Shown here one piece after another: positions 46,371 to 59,265 of a stretch of 64,000 bases of DNA. Within the stretch, counting starts at the first letter, position 1. Each line of letters opens with the position of its first letter. The stretch is from Podaxis mareebaensis. Taxonomy: Eukaryota; Basidiomycota; Agaricomycetes; Agaricales; Agaricaceae. A model generated the notes under the pieces. The model was not told where the DNA came from, searched no databases, and was given only the letters and a program-made list of their open reading frames with translations. Location of the stretch: contig JAEUWP010000036.1 of the NCBI GenBank assembly GCA_018524725.1, positions 1 to 64,000 on the forward strand, in the 5' to 3' direction. The translations under genes and the position numbers were made by a program.

Positions 46371-49300
46371 ATGGACCTTAAACCTCCACAACCTTTTCCA
46401 TCTGCCTCTATTCCCCGTCGACGCGAATTCGGTTTAAACTATGACAGGGATACCCCTCTGAAGAAGATTGATATCGGAGGTCCAGACCAGGAAGAGAAGT
46501 GCGTGAAGCTTCTCTAAGCACGTTTCTCCTCCTAACCCTTACCGGCAGGCTCGCCGAGTTCGTCACAAAAGCCATTGATAACGTTAATCATGGCTTAACT
46601 GTAAACCGTGCCGTAGAAAAGCTTGGACTCCAAAGGTGATGTATTGAATCGCCGAAACTAACCATAGCTCCTCATTCCCCTCTAGCAAGCAGGACTATCT
46701 ACCCGGACTTGAAGTCCGCTTACTGGCTCACCAGGCTATTGGGGTGGCATGGTAAGTCCTGAATGCCCTTCCAGTTGTACAGCTAACTAAACGGTCGTTC
46801 AAATTTCAGGATGTTAGAACAAGAACGAGGGCTGCATCGTGGTGGAATACTGGCGTGAGTAGAACTCACTCAACATGCTTCCATTCAACACTGAATGGTT
46901 TCAGGGATGATATGGGTCTCGGTATCTCTCTTTTTATTTTCCACTTAAGTCAACTCATTCAATCAAGGGAAAACTGTGCAAATGATTGCCACGATGGTTA
47001 AAAATATGCCTGATGCTGATGAGGAACACCGAACTACCCTCATTGTTGTTCCCGCCGCATTGCTTCAGCAGGTGAACCTCACTCTTCTCGACTTGTTGTA
47101 CCGTTGACTGAAAGTGTTGTTAGTGGAAAGACGAAATAGAGGCTAAAACGAATGGTTTATTCTCGGTACATATACACCACGGCAAAGATAAGCTTAAGGT
47201 TCGGTTAATCCATACATTTTCTCAGAACAAGATAATAATCGCCCGTGCAGACTTCGTCTGAAGTTAAATCAAAGGATGTGAGCCAGTTACTCGGGTTAAA
47301 TGATGGCAGAAATATTCTCATCCCCTTGCCTCGCAGATCGTTATCACGTCGTATCAGACGTTGCACACAGATTTCCATTGTCCATCAGACGTTGAGCCCG
47401 AGGATGAGTATAACTGGCTTGTCAAATATGGGTAAATCTGGAAACACTTCTGCGAACAAAACTGACTTGTTCGCATCTAGTGGACCTTTGGCGCGTACCA
47501 AATTTTATCGTGCAATCGCCGATGAAGCCCAATTTATACGCAATAGGTCATCGCTTGCTACAATACATCCAACCTACCCTTACCATCATTATTCAGGGCG
47601 ACGCGTGCCAGCGTTTGTCTAGCCTATGTTCGAGCCAAATACCGGTGGATGTTGACTGGTACGCCGGTTACGAACTCCTTGTAGGTGTCCTCCTCCACCG
47701 AGACATCATTTACCCATGACTTCACCATTCTCAGAGCAGATCTCTATGGCTTGCTTCGGTTTGGTCGCTTCCGGCCATGGAACGACTGGGATAGCTTTAA
47801 TGCACACATCGTAGGTGGTATTCCGTTCTACTGCGTGGACTTGTGTACCTAACATTCATGGCTTTCACCACAGGCAAAAGTGCAACTAGAGGACGCGCTT
47901 CTCGCAGGTATATTAGTTCGCGGCGGGTTTAATTTGGAAAATGAATAATCAACTCTTCACACAGGAACTCGAGCCCAGGCCATCCTGAAACCCATATTGC
48001 TGCGCCGAACCAAAGATTCTGAAATCGAAGGCGTACCAATCCTCCAGCTGCCTCCAAAAGATGTCGAACTCGTCAAGTTGAAATTCTCGGATGCAGAACG
48101 AGAAGTGAGTGTGCCTTATGAATTCTCATCGCTTCCGATGTGACAAACCCCTTATCAGATCTACGATTCCTTCGAAAAGCAGAGCAAGATCACGATTAAT
48201 AAGTTTATTAGGAATAACACCCTTGTCAAATCGTAAGCGGGCTGGTACTCCGACATAGCGTTCTTCACGCTGATATTTTGCGTCTCTTTCTCACAGGCAT
48301 CATATAGTCTTGGTTAGTGTACTCACCCACTCTGAATGCACATGCTCAAAAAAAATATCAGGTCATGATTCTGAGGTTGAGGCAATTATGTTGCCATCCA
48401 TATCTCATTCTTGTAGGTCGTTTAGATAACTGTATCCATCCGATATCTGATGGGCTTGACAAGTCCCAAGCCGAGGATTTTGCCGATCCCACTGTCCTTG
48501 TCGCTGATGAATGCGCCAAGGAGCTGGCACGAGCAAGAAAGGAAATAGGACCAACCATTGTCGCTGAGGTTCGTTCCATCTTTGCTATTACGCTCGGCGA
48601 TCGCTGATTTCGGGACAGGTCAAGAAACGGTACATCGTTTACCTCCTCTCATCTGGCTACATTGAAATCGTTTTGTTAGGTTCCTATTGCGGACGGCCGC
48701 CAATGAGTTATCAGATTTTGATGATAATACCGACATCTCTGGAGTGTCCGAGTGCCCGAAATGTGGTGACAGTGGGTCATATGTTCAATGCGTTGTTGCT
48801 AGTATTTATGCATGTTTGAAGTGTTGTTTCCTGACAATGGTCGCATTCTCAGCTGTGGTCACGAAATCTGCTTTGGTGGGTTTCCTCTTGACAATAATTT
48901 TAGTTAGGTTGACCCCAATATAGATTGCTCGTTAACACTCAAGAATTCAGCCTTTGATCATGACGGTATCTTGTAAGTTGCTCCTTTTCAACTGCCTCTG
49001 TACAACTGCTCATACACCTCAGTGGTCTCGGTAACGAGTCGCAAAACGAAGCTGTAGAAAAGGCGTATGAGATGGCTCAAACTAAGGGCTGGCGACCTTG
49101 TGAGCTTCTGTTTTTGGATTTAGGTGGTGTGGTCGATTAATGCCTCGGTAGGTCCAACTTGTGGCAAGATGGTTGACCTTGGACCGCAGAAGACGTTCAA
49201 GTGGGCGGCTTTCGAACCGTCGGATCAGGAGCTCCGCAACTACGTGCGGTCAAGGAAGGAGAGCAAGGCAAAGCTGGCTCGTAAAAGCCGTGAAGCAGTC

Positions 49301-50703
49301 CTTTCAAATAGTTCCCCTGCGGCGTCTGCCAGGTCCACGCCAGTTAAGGACATTTTGGAGCTTTCGGACTCGGAAGATGACCTCCCCTCTTTCGGGACTC
49401 TGGGACCGCCTACAAAACGATTAAAGAAGAGCGTACGTGCTTGCGGTTGCTTATCACCAACACTGGCACTCATGGATTACATCATAGCATCAGCCAAGTT
49501 CAGATGAGGATGCCCTGAGTACCCCTGTTGCTCCGAAAAAGCCCAAGAATAGTCTGAAATCGGCTTCAGCCGCTGGATCGTCACCAAGTGGGAAGGCGAG
49601 CGGCAACGGGAGGGACGGCGTCTCGGCTGACATTATGAAGACCTGGTCTCGAGGAAACAACGATATGGTCCCCAGCACGAAAATGCTTGAGATGGTCAGG
49701 CTATTGAAAGAGTGGGAGACGACGGGTGACAAGACTATCATCTATTCTCAGTGTGAGCAGAACCAGAATCCTCAGCCGTATATAAGTCATACTGATCGTT
49801 TATGTCTTCTGCAGGGACTTCTATGCTAGATCTTATTGAGATTGTATTCTCTCATCATGGCATCGACAGTGTCAGGTTCGATGGAAAGATGGATAAAGCT
49901 TCCAGAGACAGGGTTTTGGCTCAGTTCAAACAACCTGGTCGACCAAATGTCATTTTGATCAGGTAAGCAAATTCCTACTATTCTGCGTAGCGAAGTTTCT
50001 GAAGAGCACAACAGCACAAGATGTGGAAGCGTTGGGTAGGCAAGAGTTGATTCGACAGCGCAAACTCGTGATAGACTGACTTACCCATAGCTTGAATCTT
50101 GTCGTCGCAAATCGCGTCATTAAGTGAGTCACCATGAGGGTTTCTGTTTTTCATATCTTCACCACCCGACGTCACCTTACAGTATGGATCTCTCGTGGAA
50201 TTATGCGGCTGAGTCGCAGGCCTACGATCGGTGAGCACCCCTAATCTATGCGCCGTGTCATTGAAACTGACACTGAGACCCCAGATGTCATCGTATCGGA
50301 CAGGAGAAAGACGTGTTTGTGAAGCGCTTGGTCGTGGAAGACACTATTGAGGAGCGGTGCGTACCGAACACGGTTTGGTGGGATGTATCCGTAACTAAGC
50401 GATGATGATAGTATGCTCAAGCTACAAGATGTCAAGATGGGTGAGTTAACCTCACATCGCCCGATAGTTGAAGTTGCAATTGACGCTATACTCCTAGGCC
50501 TATCGGACGCCGCTTTAGGAGAAGGGAGCGGAATCAAGCTTAGTAAATTGAGTGTTAAGGACATCAAATATGTGAGCAGCCCGTATCCATTCACCCCAAG
50601 ATCCCTGCGCTTATGAGACTCACTCTAGCTTTTCGGAATGACGAAGCCTAAACCGACCAAGGATGCTGATCGCGTCATCGTGGAGTTCACGGATCGACCC
50701 TAA
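46371..50703 (+). CDS. SNF2-family DNA translocase with embedded RING finger (RAD16/ULS1-like)
   Basis: About twenty short exons; every join I checked is in frame. The protein has the Snf2 motifs in order: Q-like EVRLLAHQAIGVAWM, motif I DDMGLGKT (about residues 110-117), Ia TLIVVPAALLQQW, motif II DEAQ, motif III RWMLTGTPVTNSL, then LRFGRFRPWNDW and ILLRRTK. A C3HC4-type RING follows (ECPKCGD, SCGHEICFDC, CPTCGKMVD), then an acidic LELSDSEDD segment and the second RecA lobe with TIIYSQ, VRFDGKMDKASRDRV, VGLNLVVANRVI and RCHRIGQEKDVFVKRL. RING inside SNF2 marks the RAD5/RAD16/ULS1 group of ubiquitin or SUMO-targeted ligases acting on chromatin. There is no HIRAN domain, so ULS1/RAD16 fits better than RAD5/HLTF. 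Confidence 0.9.
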
Positions 50704-50932
50704 TCCCACGCCTAATTCTGTTAGTTCTGTACCGTATACGGTTGTATTGGCGTGCACCGGTAAACCTCCAGCTTTACGATATAACATACATTTGCTTATT
50801 TTCATAGCATTGTATGATATACATAGTTAACCACATTTTAATCACAAACTTTGTTTATTCCAACACGCCCAAAGTCCTGGAGAGCGACAGAAATGAAAGA
50901 AATCAAGAACTCTAAGGTGCTACATAGACGGC

Positions 50933-51310
50933 TCACAGCAACATAGCCGCCATACCAGCAAGTAACCCAGCAGCTAGACCCTCAGGACTAGTTGCACCAG
51001 TCGCGTAAGCGGCGTTGGCGGAGGTACCAGTGCCACCATTATCGGTCGAGGTGGGACTGGTAGTGACAGTAGACGTCTGCGTCTCAGAAGGCGAAGTGTA
51101 GGTGACGCTAGACGTAACTATCGATTCCGAGGTGTATACTCTACAACATTTTCCATTGGTCTAAATCACTCTGCAAGTCATTTGGATTAAGACTTACGAT
51201 GGAGTCGAAGTCGGTGTTTGGGTAGTGACCGTCTCCGTGATCTGAGCTTGCACAGTAGCAATAACGGCAAGGAGAGTAGCGAGGCTGATAGTGGCGGCGA
51301 TAGACTTCAT
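50933..51310 (-). CDS. Small Ser/Thr-rich GPI-type surface protein
   Basis: Exons 51198-51310 and 50933-51140 (minus) give 106 residues. It has a signal peptide (MKSIAATISLATLLAVIATV), a Ser/Thr-rich body (ITETVTTQTPTSTPS) and a C-terminal hydrophobic tail (GLAAGLLAGMAAMLL) preceded by small residues, the pattern of a GPI-anchored wall protein. No catalytic domain is visible. A TATA box lies about 80 bases upstream. Confidence 0.75.
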
Positions 51311-51387
51311 TTTCAGAAGACGAAACAATTAGTCAGTGGATGTGGGTTGTATGTCAGGCGCCGCAGATAGGTTTTGCACTGGGGGTC

Positions 51388-51396
51388 ATTTTATAT
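51388..51396 (-). promoter_or_regulatory. TATA box of the small GPI-type protein gene
   Basis: CATATAAAAT on the minus strand, about 80 bases before the ATG at 51,310. Confidence 0.45.
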
Positions 51397-52704
51397 GCTG
51401 GTGGAGTTTCCAGCTTCGATCGGTCATCGTCATCATGAAGCGGCTAATAGTCTGGGGCCGCCGTCTCACAATGAAGCCAGGCAATCTCTTCTCTCCTGTT
51501 AGTGAATAATATCCAGATAACGGGCCATCCTGGACGACATCAAGTCCGACTATAACTGCCAAAGCATCCCATAGCACGAGTTGCGACGTTGAACATTGAT
51601 TGCCTGAGGGCTCACAACCATCTGTCTCCCAAATCTGCGGCAGAAATATGTGGATATTTATAGCAGTAGTAAAGGAGACCGTCAATCCACCACTACAGCC
51701 TGCGTGTCCCATTTAGGAAAAAGGTCTCAGTGGTATTCCTTAACTGTGCCGAGTAGAAATTCAGGCGGCTGCGGACAGGATATGAGAGATAATGAGAAAT
51801 TGATCACATTTACTGTGAGACTAGGTGGCTTCTGAGACGTGAAGCTTCAAGCGAGACCCAGGAGATGGGTCGGTATCTGCAGTCACCGGATGAAGGGCAA
51901 AGATCAGCAGTGACAACAGCCGAAGATACGCTTTCTGATCGAGGGACAACAGCAGGAGTAACTAACCCAGGAACAGCATGCACAGCCGCCAGTGGTATGC
52001 AGTTTCATCATGACTCCGCTGAGCACGACAAGTTTGGACCCTCGGAAACAGCTTAGCTATCTTGGTTGAATAATGTAGCGTTTTTACTGCAGACATCCCT
52101 TAAACAGGTAGAAGTGCAGTTGCAGTATCGAAACAGCAGGCGGGATAGCTAAGCATCACTGAGATCGGCACCGTAAGGGGAGAGGTGACCTCTTCGAGAA
52201 TCAGTAAAGACACCTCATGCTCAGCTTCGAAGGAACACAAGCTTGAGGTGGGACACACCAAGGAGCTCGTGAAGCCCTTTAATGAGCAAGGTTTCTTGAC
52301 AAATATATGTAGTACTCGCGTGGAGAACGACCAAGTTTTCGTTAATCTATCAGCACTCAGCCACATCCGTCATTCATCTAAGCCGGACGTGTCACGCCAC
52401 ATGTCGCTCGTCCAACCAGTGCCAAGGACACCAGATCGATGTGTTCCTTTCATTTCGCGACCCTCGGCCCTGACAACCGATTTTGGCACATAGACATGCA
52501 CTAGTAGACACAACATCAGGTAAATGGTGTCCATATGCAAAGTTCGTTAGCCCTGGGTTTGTCGATTCATTAATGCTCCATTATTATTGTCCACAAGTAA
52601 CATGCAAAAGGGTTCTGGGAACGAGTAAAGGGTACATGAAGCTGAAAGATAGTCAGAAATCGAGTTCCATTGCATTGGAATCAAGTCAACTCACTAACAG
52701 TCTG
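51397..52704. other. Intergenic, no gene recognised
   Basis: About 1.3 kb of short overlapping frames with no motif. Confidence 0.4.
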
Positions 52705-53311
52705 TCAAGGAGCTACCACCAAGAGGAATCCGAGCATAACAGTCCAACCCAACCGAATGCCAGTCCCACTATCCCAGGCCATCGGACTAATGGCTCCATT
52801 GCTCACCGTTCCTGAGTCCGCTGCCACGGCGGCAGGAGTTGGTGAAGGTGCCTGGACCGTCAGGGGATCTGGCGGTATCACAGTTTCCACTGTCACCTCA
52901 ACTACGGTAGAGGATATTGTTGCGACAACGCTCGCAGGAGGGGTAAATGTGAGCGTTTGCGTTGTCGTACTGCTCGGGACGGTGCTTGTTGTTGTCGAGG
53001 ATTCGATTACGGTAGAGACCCTATTCGACAAATATCTGAGATAGTCCACCCTCGCCAGGCAGGAAGGAAACCTACAGTGGTACACCCAAGCGCGTGGTTA
53101 CAGATAAGGGCTGAGGGAGAGTGGTCGAAAACAGCAACGAAGATGACGACGGAGGCAGAAGTTGCGGGGCAACGTTCGGGGGACCGGCGCTTTGAGGACC
53201 TGGTGTACCCTGTACGAGTTGTCTCGGTGGAAAGGCAGGTGTAATGACTGGTACCGCGGCAACCAGTGCAACGCCAAAAAGATAAACCAAAACCAAGAAA
53301 TGTTGGATCAT
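52705..53311 (-). CDS. Secreted Ser/Thr/Pro-rich protein with hydrophobic C-terminus
   Basis: Exons 53076-53311 and 52705-53035 (minus) give 188 residues. Signal peptide MIQHFLVLVYLFGVALVAAV; then a Pro/Ser-rich part, a Thr/Ser/Val-rich central part (VIESSTTTSTVPSSTTTQTL) and a C-terminal hydrophobic segment (IRLGWTVMLGFLLVVAP) that could be a GPI signal or membrane anchor. The 40-base intron has a GTAGGT donor and joins in phase although the first frame would stop two bases later. Composition suggests a wall or surface protein like the one at 50.9-51.3 kb, without clear sequence identity. Confidence 0.7.
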
Positions 53312-53996
53312 GGACTGTTTAAAACCTGCTGAGTGCGAACGCAAGAGCCACAGAGGGAGTACTTACAGAAAAACAAAAAGCAGGCGAGGGTGTCCTTAAA
53401 TGAATTAAGCCTGCATGCAGACCAGCAGCAGAAAGCGAAAACGGGACCGAGGAAGAGGGTAAGGGGAAGTCGCGGAGGAAAGGGAAGAGGTAAGTGAGGC
53501 GCAACCCACTGGTGCTGCCTCGTCGTAATGGTATTTAGAAGTGTATCATAGGCCTCCGTATTGCTGTTTCCGATCATGATCTCGAGGTACTACCCACGAT
53601 CGAGCTGCTTGTCAAGATATTAAAACAACCGTCTCGTTCATTACGGGGAGGGGGAAAACAATGATGGTTATATTATCAGTAAAGATATCATAACAGGTTA
53701 GATGGCGAGTGGGGAAGTGTAGTGTTGCCATTGTTGCAGATGACTACCGGGGAGGGTGGTAAATGATGGAATGTCTCATCCGGTGGGAAGTGAGGTGGCG
53801 ATGATGATGGACATATGATGGTCGTTGTGTAGAAGTGCGTGGGTATGGTGAGAAATTGGCAGCTGCGGGTATAAAGCCGAGAAGTTGAGGGAATACCGAT
53901 ATGTACATGGAACAACGAGAAAATTCTGTGATTTGATCAGTGGTGCTCGGGAGTAGAAAGATGAATTGATGCAGATGAAAAGGTGCCAGTATCGAC
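53312..53996. other. Intergenic, no gene recognised
   Basis: 5' flank of the surface-protein gene and 3' flank of the SKN1/KRE6 gene. Short frames at 53,308-53,577 overlap the leader and are not supported. Confidence 0.4.
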
Positions 53997-56900
53997 TCAG
54001 CAGCCGCCGCTCTGCAGTCGGTTCTTTGGCCAGTCGTTGGGGTAATTTTCGGTGTTCCAGAGCGTCAAGTTCGCATCAGTATATGCGCGCTGATACCTAT
54101 TCAAGTGGAAACAGTCACGGGACAACGGCCGTGAAGAAACCAGAGAACGTACGTTTCAATATACTTGGAAGTTGGAAAGTTGAGCGGGTCACAGCCGACG
54201 TTGACAGCATCTTTTGGTTGATAGACGCGGATATAGTCAATGCTCATAACTGCTGGCATCTTCAGGCGGTCAAAATCAATATAGCCGAAGTTTGGTGAGA
54301 ATCCCAAATTGGCGATTATGTACTAGAGTTTGGGAATTGAATTCGTTAATTCACACACGGAAGACCGTAATCAAGGACGAACCATCGGCTCCTGTGGGAC
54401 AGGACGAGCATGAATTTCTGTCCGGGGATCAGCACCCATTCCAGGTGCCATCAAGCTCCATGCTTGTTTTCCATCGTTGATCCAGGTGATATATGCATCA
54501 TCGAATCTGTTACAGTTGTAGATTCAGCGTTCGGGGGAAGTAAGCGCAGGGTCGGAAAGAAATTTACCCAGGTTTATACTCAAACCCGTAGACCGCAAAG
54601 CACCCCTTCTCCAGCTCATAGCAGTCCTGGTTGGTCACTGACAAGCCGCTAGTAGTTTGCTGATATACACCTAGGGAAACGTTAGCATTTGTGGACTGCA
54701 TTTGTGGACGTGGAAATGACGCACCACCGTGGTATGCATTAAGCTCAGTGTTCTCGGCGTCATGGATGATCAGATTGTCCGAATTGTTCAGCCACTTGTA
54801 CTCCGCCTTTTTGGAAGTAACATGATCAGTGGCCAATGAAACGATTATGAGAGGTGAGAAACTCTCACGTTGTATGGTGCCCACTGTGCCGAGAGTGAAA
54901 CCTTGCCAACACCATTTTCAACAGTAGCTTCGAAGACATCAATTTCTGGGGCAGCCCGACCAACGTAGCTTCCATCCGCCCGCACGGGACCAGGATGGGA
55001 TTCTCCGGGACAAGTACAAGCAGCTGTGTGCAAATCAATATCAGGCTCAGAGTGTCAGACCCGGGGGGGCAGTGATGATTCAACTTACACAGACGCTGTC
55101 CAGGTAAAAACGACTGAATGCAGGGCATCAAAAATCTTTTCGTTGTATCGACGAATCTAATTTCAGATTCTACTCACCAATACGCCGTCCCATGTAGGAT
55201 CTCCACCAGTGAGCGCCGCTTCTGGAGTTCGTGTTCCCGGATACGTTTGATTTGGGAGCGTTCCGACATCGCAGGCATCATAAGTATATGGCCACTATTC
55301 CGCGGGGTTACATGCCGTATAATTGACAAGTATAATCAGAGCTTACCATGCCTTCCAAACTGGCACCATATCCAGCGCGCCCTATATTTCAATAAGGGTC
55401 AAAAGGTATCGCCATTCCACTACTCAAAGGCAGCCGTACCTAGATTGCCCATAGCCCAACTATTTTTGGAACGAACAACAAAATCAATATTCATGATCAG
55501 TGGAAAGTTTTATTAAAACTTACACAGCAGGCCACAAACCACTGATGATGACAAAAATAAATTAGCGCTGCAGTCGAGACACTTGAAAACGAAGCACAGG
55601 GGGTGGCCGTGGCACCCGCGTGATTCGAACAGTTGCGAACACATACTTGATTTTAGGAGATCCCGGCAAGGTCACCGAGGCTGTGGATATCACGAACAAA
55701 AATGAGCAACTGTGGAGTGGACCTGATGAAATTGGAGCACGCACTTTCCAGCAAACCGCCAGTAAAACAAAACTTGTTCCTAGAAATGCGGTCATCAGTA
55801 TTATAACACAGATATTCATGTGGTACATACCAAGATTGTATCTATAGCCATAGGTTTGAGTTAATTGTTGATTGAACAATGTGCAGGTGACCACTTACCA
55901 TACCAGATCGATACTGCATGTTGTGATTATCCGCCGGATTGACTTTCGACAAAGTAAGTCGCAATGCACCGTCCTTTGTCGTTGCTACAAAACCATCTTC
56001 AGCGCACTCCTCTCCAAAGATGATACTAACCAATAACGAACCTTGTTGAGGGTCGTACCACTCCAAATCATTCTACCAACACTCCTGTCAACTCGCTAGC
56101 ATGAAAAGGGAAGAACGTTCTGTAACTCACAGTTCCCCAATAGTGCAGATCCACCGCCTCCCAATACGGATCATCACCCGGATAAAACGACCTTCCATCC
56201 TCATTAAACTCATCCGAGAATACTAATATCAGTTCTTGATCAGGATACATGTACGATTTCTTCGTGTATGCATCTAGTGGTGTGTCTCTGTCGATGAGTC
56301 CGAAATTGCCTGGCATTTTGGGAACTTGGCCGGTGGCGTTGATTCCTCCGAGGTTGAAGCCTCCTTGATTTGTCTGTTTCGGTTTGAGGAAATGCTGGAG
56401 TAGGGGAAAGCCTAGAAAACCATCAGGCTTGTCATCCGCATAACGGGAATTAAAAGCGGGTGCTTACCGGCACTATGAAGTGGTATATTAGCGTCGCAAT
56501 CAGGTGTACGAAATTAGGAAGAAGCACTCACAAAAGCATCAACATCGCAGCAACGAGTAGGAACAGACACCCCAAGTTTGCAATACCACGACTTGTAAAG
56601 ATTGTGCCTCCCTTATCGGACTTTCTATCCCTTCTTGGGTCGGGGTTGTGCAGATAGTCGTCAGGTTCGGGTGAATTCATCAAGAGTGGTGTACCCCATG
56701 CGTGAGGGGAAGGTGACAATGAGTACTATAGATAGAGGTTCCTCAGTGGATAAATCACGGTGGGAAGCAATGAAAAGTACCTTGTCAGCGGTCGACCCCT
56801 GCACGAAAATATCATTTTTAGTATCAGTGAGGTCAGAGAAGGGACGGAAACATACCGCGTTACTGTTTGATCGACCCAAGCCGCTCCTTCCAAGGCCATC

Positions 56901-57002
56901 GTCAAGGTTCCCTATACGAGTCGTGGTGTTGGAAGAGAGGAGGGCTTCAAAAGATGCAGCAGCAACGCGGTTTGGCACAGGGCTGTCGGTTAACGATACC
57001 AT
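53997..57002 (-). CDS. SKN1: Beta-glucan synthesis-associated protein, SKN1/KRE6 type (GH16)
   Basis: Many small exons on the minus strand, checked join by join from MVSLTDSPVPNRVAAASFEA to a C-terminal NDWPKNRLQSGGC. The N-terminus is cytoplasmic (SPHAWGTPLLMNSPEPDDYL, HNPDPRRDRKSDKGGTIFTS), then RGIANLGCLFLLVAAMLMLL is the type II membrane helix. The luminal part is a GH16-like domain: SDEFNEDGRSFYPGDDPYWE, TTKDGALRLTLSK, WNKFCFTGG, LPGSPKINGLWPAVWAMGN, SFLPGQRLSACTCPGESHPG, the acid motif APEIDVFEA (ExDxxE) and ANLGFSPNFGYIDF. Such proteins in the ER/Golgi are needed for beta-1,6-glucan in the cell wall. A 5-base microexon (56,468-56,472) joins the helix exon to the luminal part. Confidence 0.93.
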
Positions 57003-58131
57003 ATTGCCGACGTTGCACTATGGTGAGGTTGGGGAGAATGAACGTCGGAAGAAGGGTTAAAAGTCGGGAGAGATGCAGGTAGAAAGGAGGCAGTGGAGAG
57101 CTGGGGGAGTCCAAGAAGAACGAAAATGAGTGTGTGGGCTGGTGAGTCGCGCAAGCAACCCAACCAGAAAAGTTGAGAAGAGCGACAACGAAAAGAGGAA
57201 AGAAAATGACAACAAGTAGTCGCAATACGATTGGCTCTCCGGTCAGCTGAAGGGGCTAAAGCCTCAAGGGAGTGCCACGACAGAGTTGAACTGGCTTTGA
57301 ACTCAAAAAGCTGAACAGGTGCTGGCATGATTGAGGCTATTTTGGCCAAGAGTTCACGTAAATTCTGCGTATGGTGTATAGCTAGTATACCGTTATAATT
57401 CAATTAACGCGTCTGTAAATGGACGTTCAGGGCGAGGGAACCACTGACCCTGGCATTAACCCGAGGGATCATCTTGACCATGTGGGTAGTGCTGAGCTGG
57501 TAGCTGGCTGGTAGATCTCTGGCCATTGAGTCTGACGTGTTATCTTTGCACGTGCAAGTGATTCAGCGACGTTATTCGCAAATAGTTTCAATCTCAAGCG
57601 AGGAGACAGAAATGTGAATAATATGTCTTACTCGACGACTATCGTACTGTCAAGCCTGTGTTGTAAGAGATGTAAGTGACCGAAATTTCGTCACCTTATG
57701 ACCAACCCTAGGCACAAACTCCATGTATTCTTTTTGTGCTTGCCAGACTTCCAAGGCAACATATGCAAAAGTGGAGTCCACGTGAAATAAATTCTCGTTC
57801 TTTTTTTTTTTCGTCTGGTGGAAGTCCGAAAAACGAGTTGGAGCAAAAATAGGTTAATGTGACCCTGGCGGCTATCACAAATCTAGACTGGTAGGGTTGG
57901 AAACCGTCACCAACTTGGTAAAATCCAATTTCGCACACGATCACCTGACCGGATCACTAGCCTAGCCAATTGCAGCCCGCGCTTTGACTCGATTTCGCCT
58001 GCCTTGAGAAGCTCACCCGCGCCAACTAAGTAGGAGCCAGAAGACAGCCGAAGAAGCCCAGGGAGGACTCAGACAAAGCAGGAAAATGTTCTTCTTGCAA
58101 ATTTCTGACCACATACACACAGCCATTCCCA
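57003..58131. other. Intergenic, no gene recognised
   Basis: About 1.1 kb. The minus-strand frames next to 57,002 probably belong to the SKN1 leader. A poly-T run lies near 57,801-57,811. No gene supported. Confidence 0.4.
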
Positions 58132-58705
58132 ATGGCTCGAATGGCTCTTCTCGCAGTATCAGCTTGCGCAGTTTCGATTGCTTTGGCTTTGGCAGCCCCT
58201 AATCCCCTGCCAGGGTCTCCGGCCCCGTTTTCCGGTCCCTGTACGTTCTCTTGTCCGCCTATGGATGCCAAAGGACAAAATCTGGTCGCCCTGGCTGGAG
58301 CTATACCCCATGACTCGCCATATTCCATCTTTGAATGCATGTGAGCACCTCCTTTAAATCTGGCTATGTGTTAAGGATCATTGAAGAGCGCACTTGGCAT
58401 CCCCAGCTATCCTATACGTGAGCCCAAGCCTGCTGGGCGGACGCATACATGCAATTACTACAAGGTCTGGTGTTCCTCTGCTATTTTTGTCTTGTGAACC
58501 CTAACAGGGTACTTTGTATGTATAGGCGACGGGACATCAGGCGCTCTCGTCGAAAGTAGACGATTGTGTGCCTCAGGCGCTGCCTTGTGCCAAGCCTGGA
58601 GAGGGACCTGGAGACCCGGAAGCGCAACCGAGATTCTCGCATCTGAAGTATGAGGTGCCATCCTGGGTCGAGTTTGGGCGGTATACCCTCAATTTGCGAC
58701 AGTGA
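58132..58705 (+). CDS. Small secreted cysteine-containing protein
   Basis: Exons 58132-58340, 58407-58464 and 58526-58705 give 148 residues. Signal peptide MARMALLAVSACAVSIALAL; the mature part has Cys in GPCTFSCPPMD, FECI, HTCNYYK, DDCVPQALPCAKP, plus a Pro/Gly-rich stretch and a C-terminal SWVEFGRYTLNLRQ. The in-phase joins, signal peptide and even number of mature cysteines (seven, or eight counting one near the cleavage site) support a disulphide-bonded secreted protein. No known family; could be an effector-like or wall-associated protein. Confidence 0.7.
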
Positions 58706-58931
58706 AACTAGGCTTCACTGGATCGATTGTGCGCGCTTTTCCAAGTGAATGCTGTATAGTACGTTCCGATGTGTAATATTAGCGTTCTTATTCTCTGCAA
58801 TCCAACAGACAACTGTTCTATATATTTCTAGGATCATACAAGAGATGCACGAAGCAACTCAAAATCCAGGGTTCCAACCTGTTGGCAGACGTGAGTCATA
58901 GGTGACCGAGGACCATGTATCCAACACACCA
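58706..58931. other. Short convergent spacer
   Basis: 3' ends of two convergent genes; nothing else seen. Confidence 0.35.
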
Positions 58932-59265
58932 TCAAGAATGAACGGAATCATCTTGCGTAATTTCCGCAAGTTCATCTTCCTTCTTCGGTCGTCCAAGCTC
59001 CGCGTCAGGGGGGGCACCCGGCTCAAGAGGCTCCTTCGGATAACCTTCCTTTAAACCAATCGACCCGCTTTGTTTGATGCTATGATCTATGTTCTGTGAA
59101 CCCCCAATCTCGTTAGCAGTTACGAGAAAAAGGTGTGAATAGATGACGGACTTGTGGTGGGTCCTTGTAATAATTGTCATTGATATTGTTCTTCGTAACT
59201 TCGGGACGACCGACGACGGAAAAGGACTTCTTGAAAGCTTCATCGGATTCGCGAACCTTTGGCAT
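58932..59265 (-). CDS. Small hydrophilic protein of unknown function
   Basis: Exons 59152-59265 and 58932-59093 (minus) give 91 residues: MPKVRESDEAFKKSFSVVGR, YYKDPPQNIDHSIKQSGSIG, then an acidic Pro-rich end (GAPPDAELGRPKKEDELAEI). No signal peptide or membrane segment; the composition suggests a disordered, soluble protein. The intron has a GTCCGT donor and TTCACAG acceptor and the join is in phase. Family not recognised. Confidence 0.65.
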
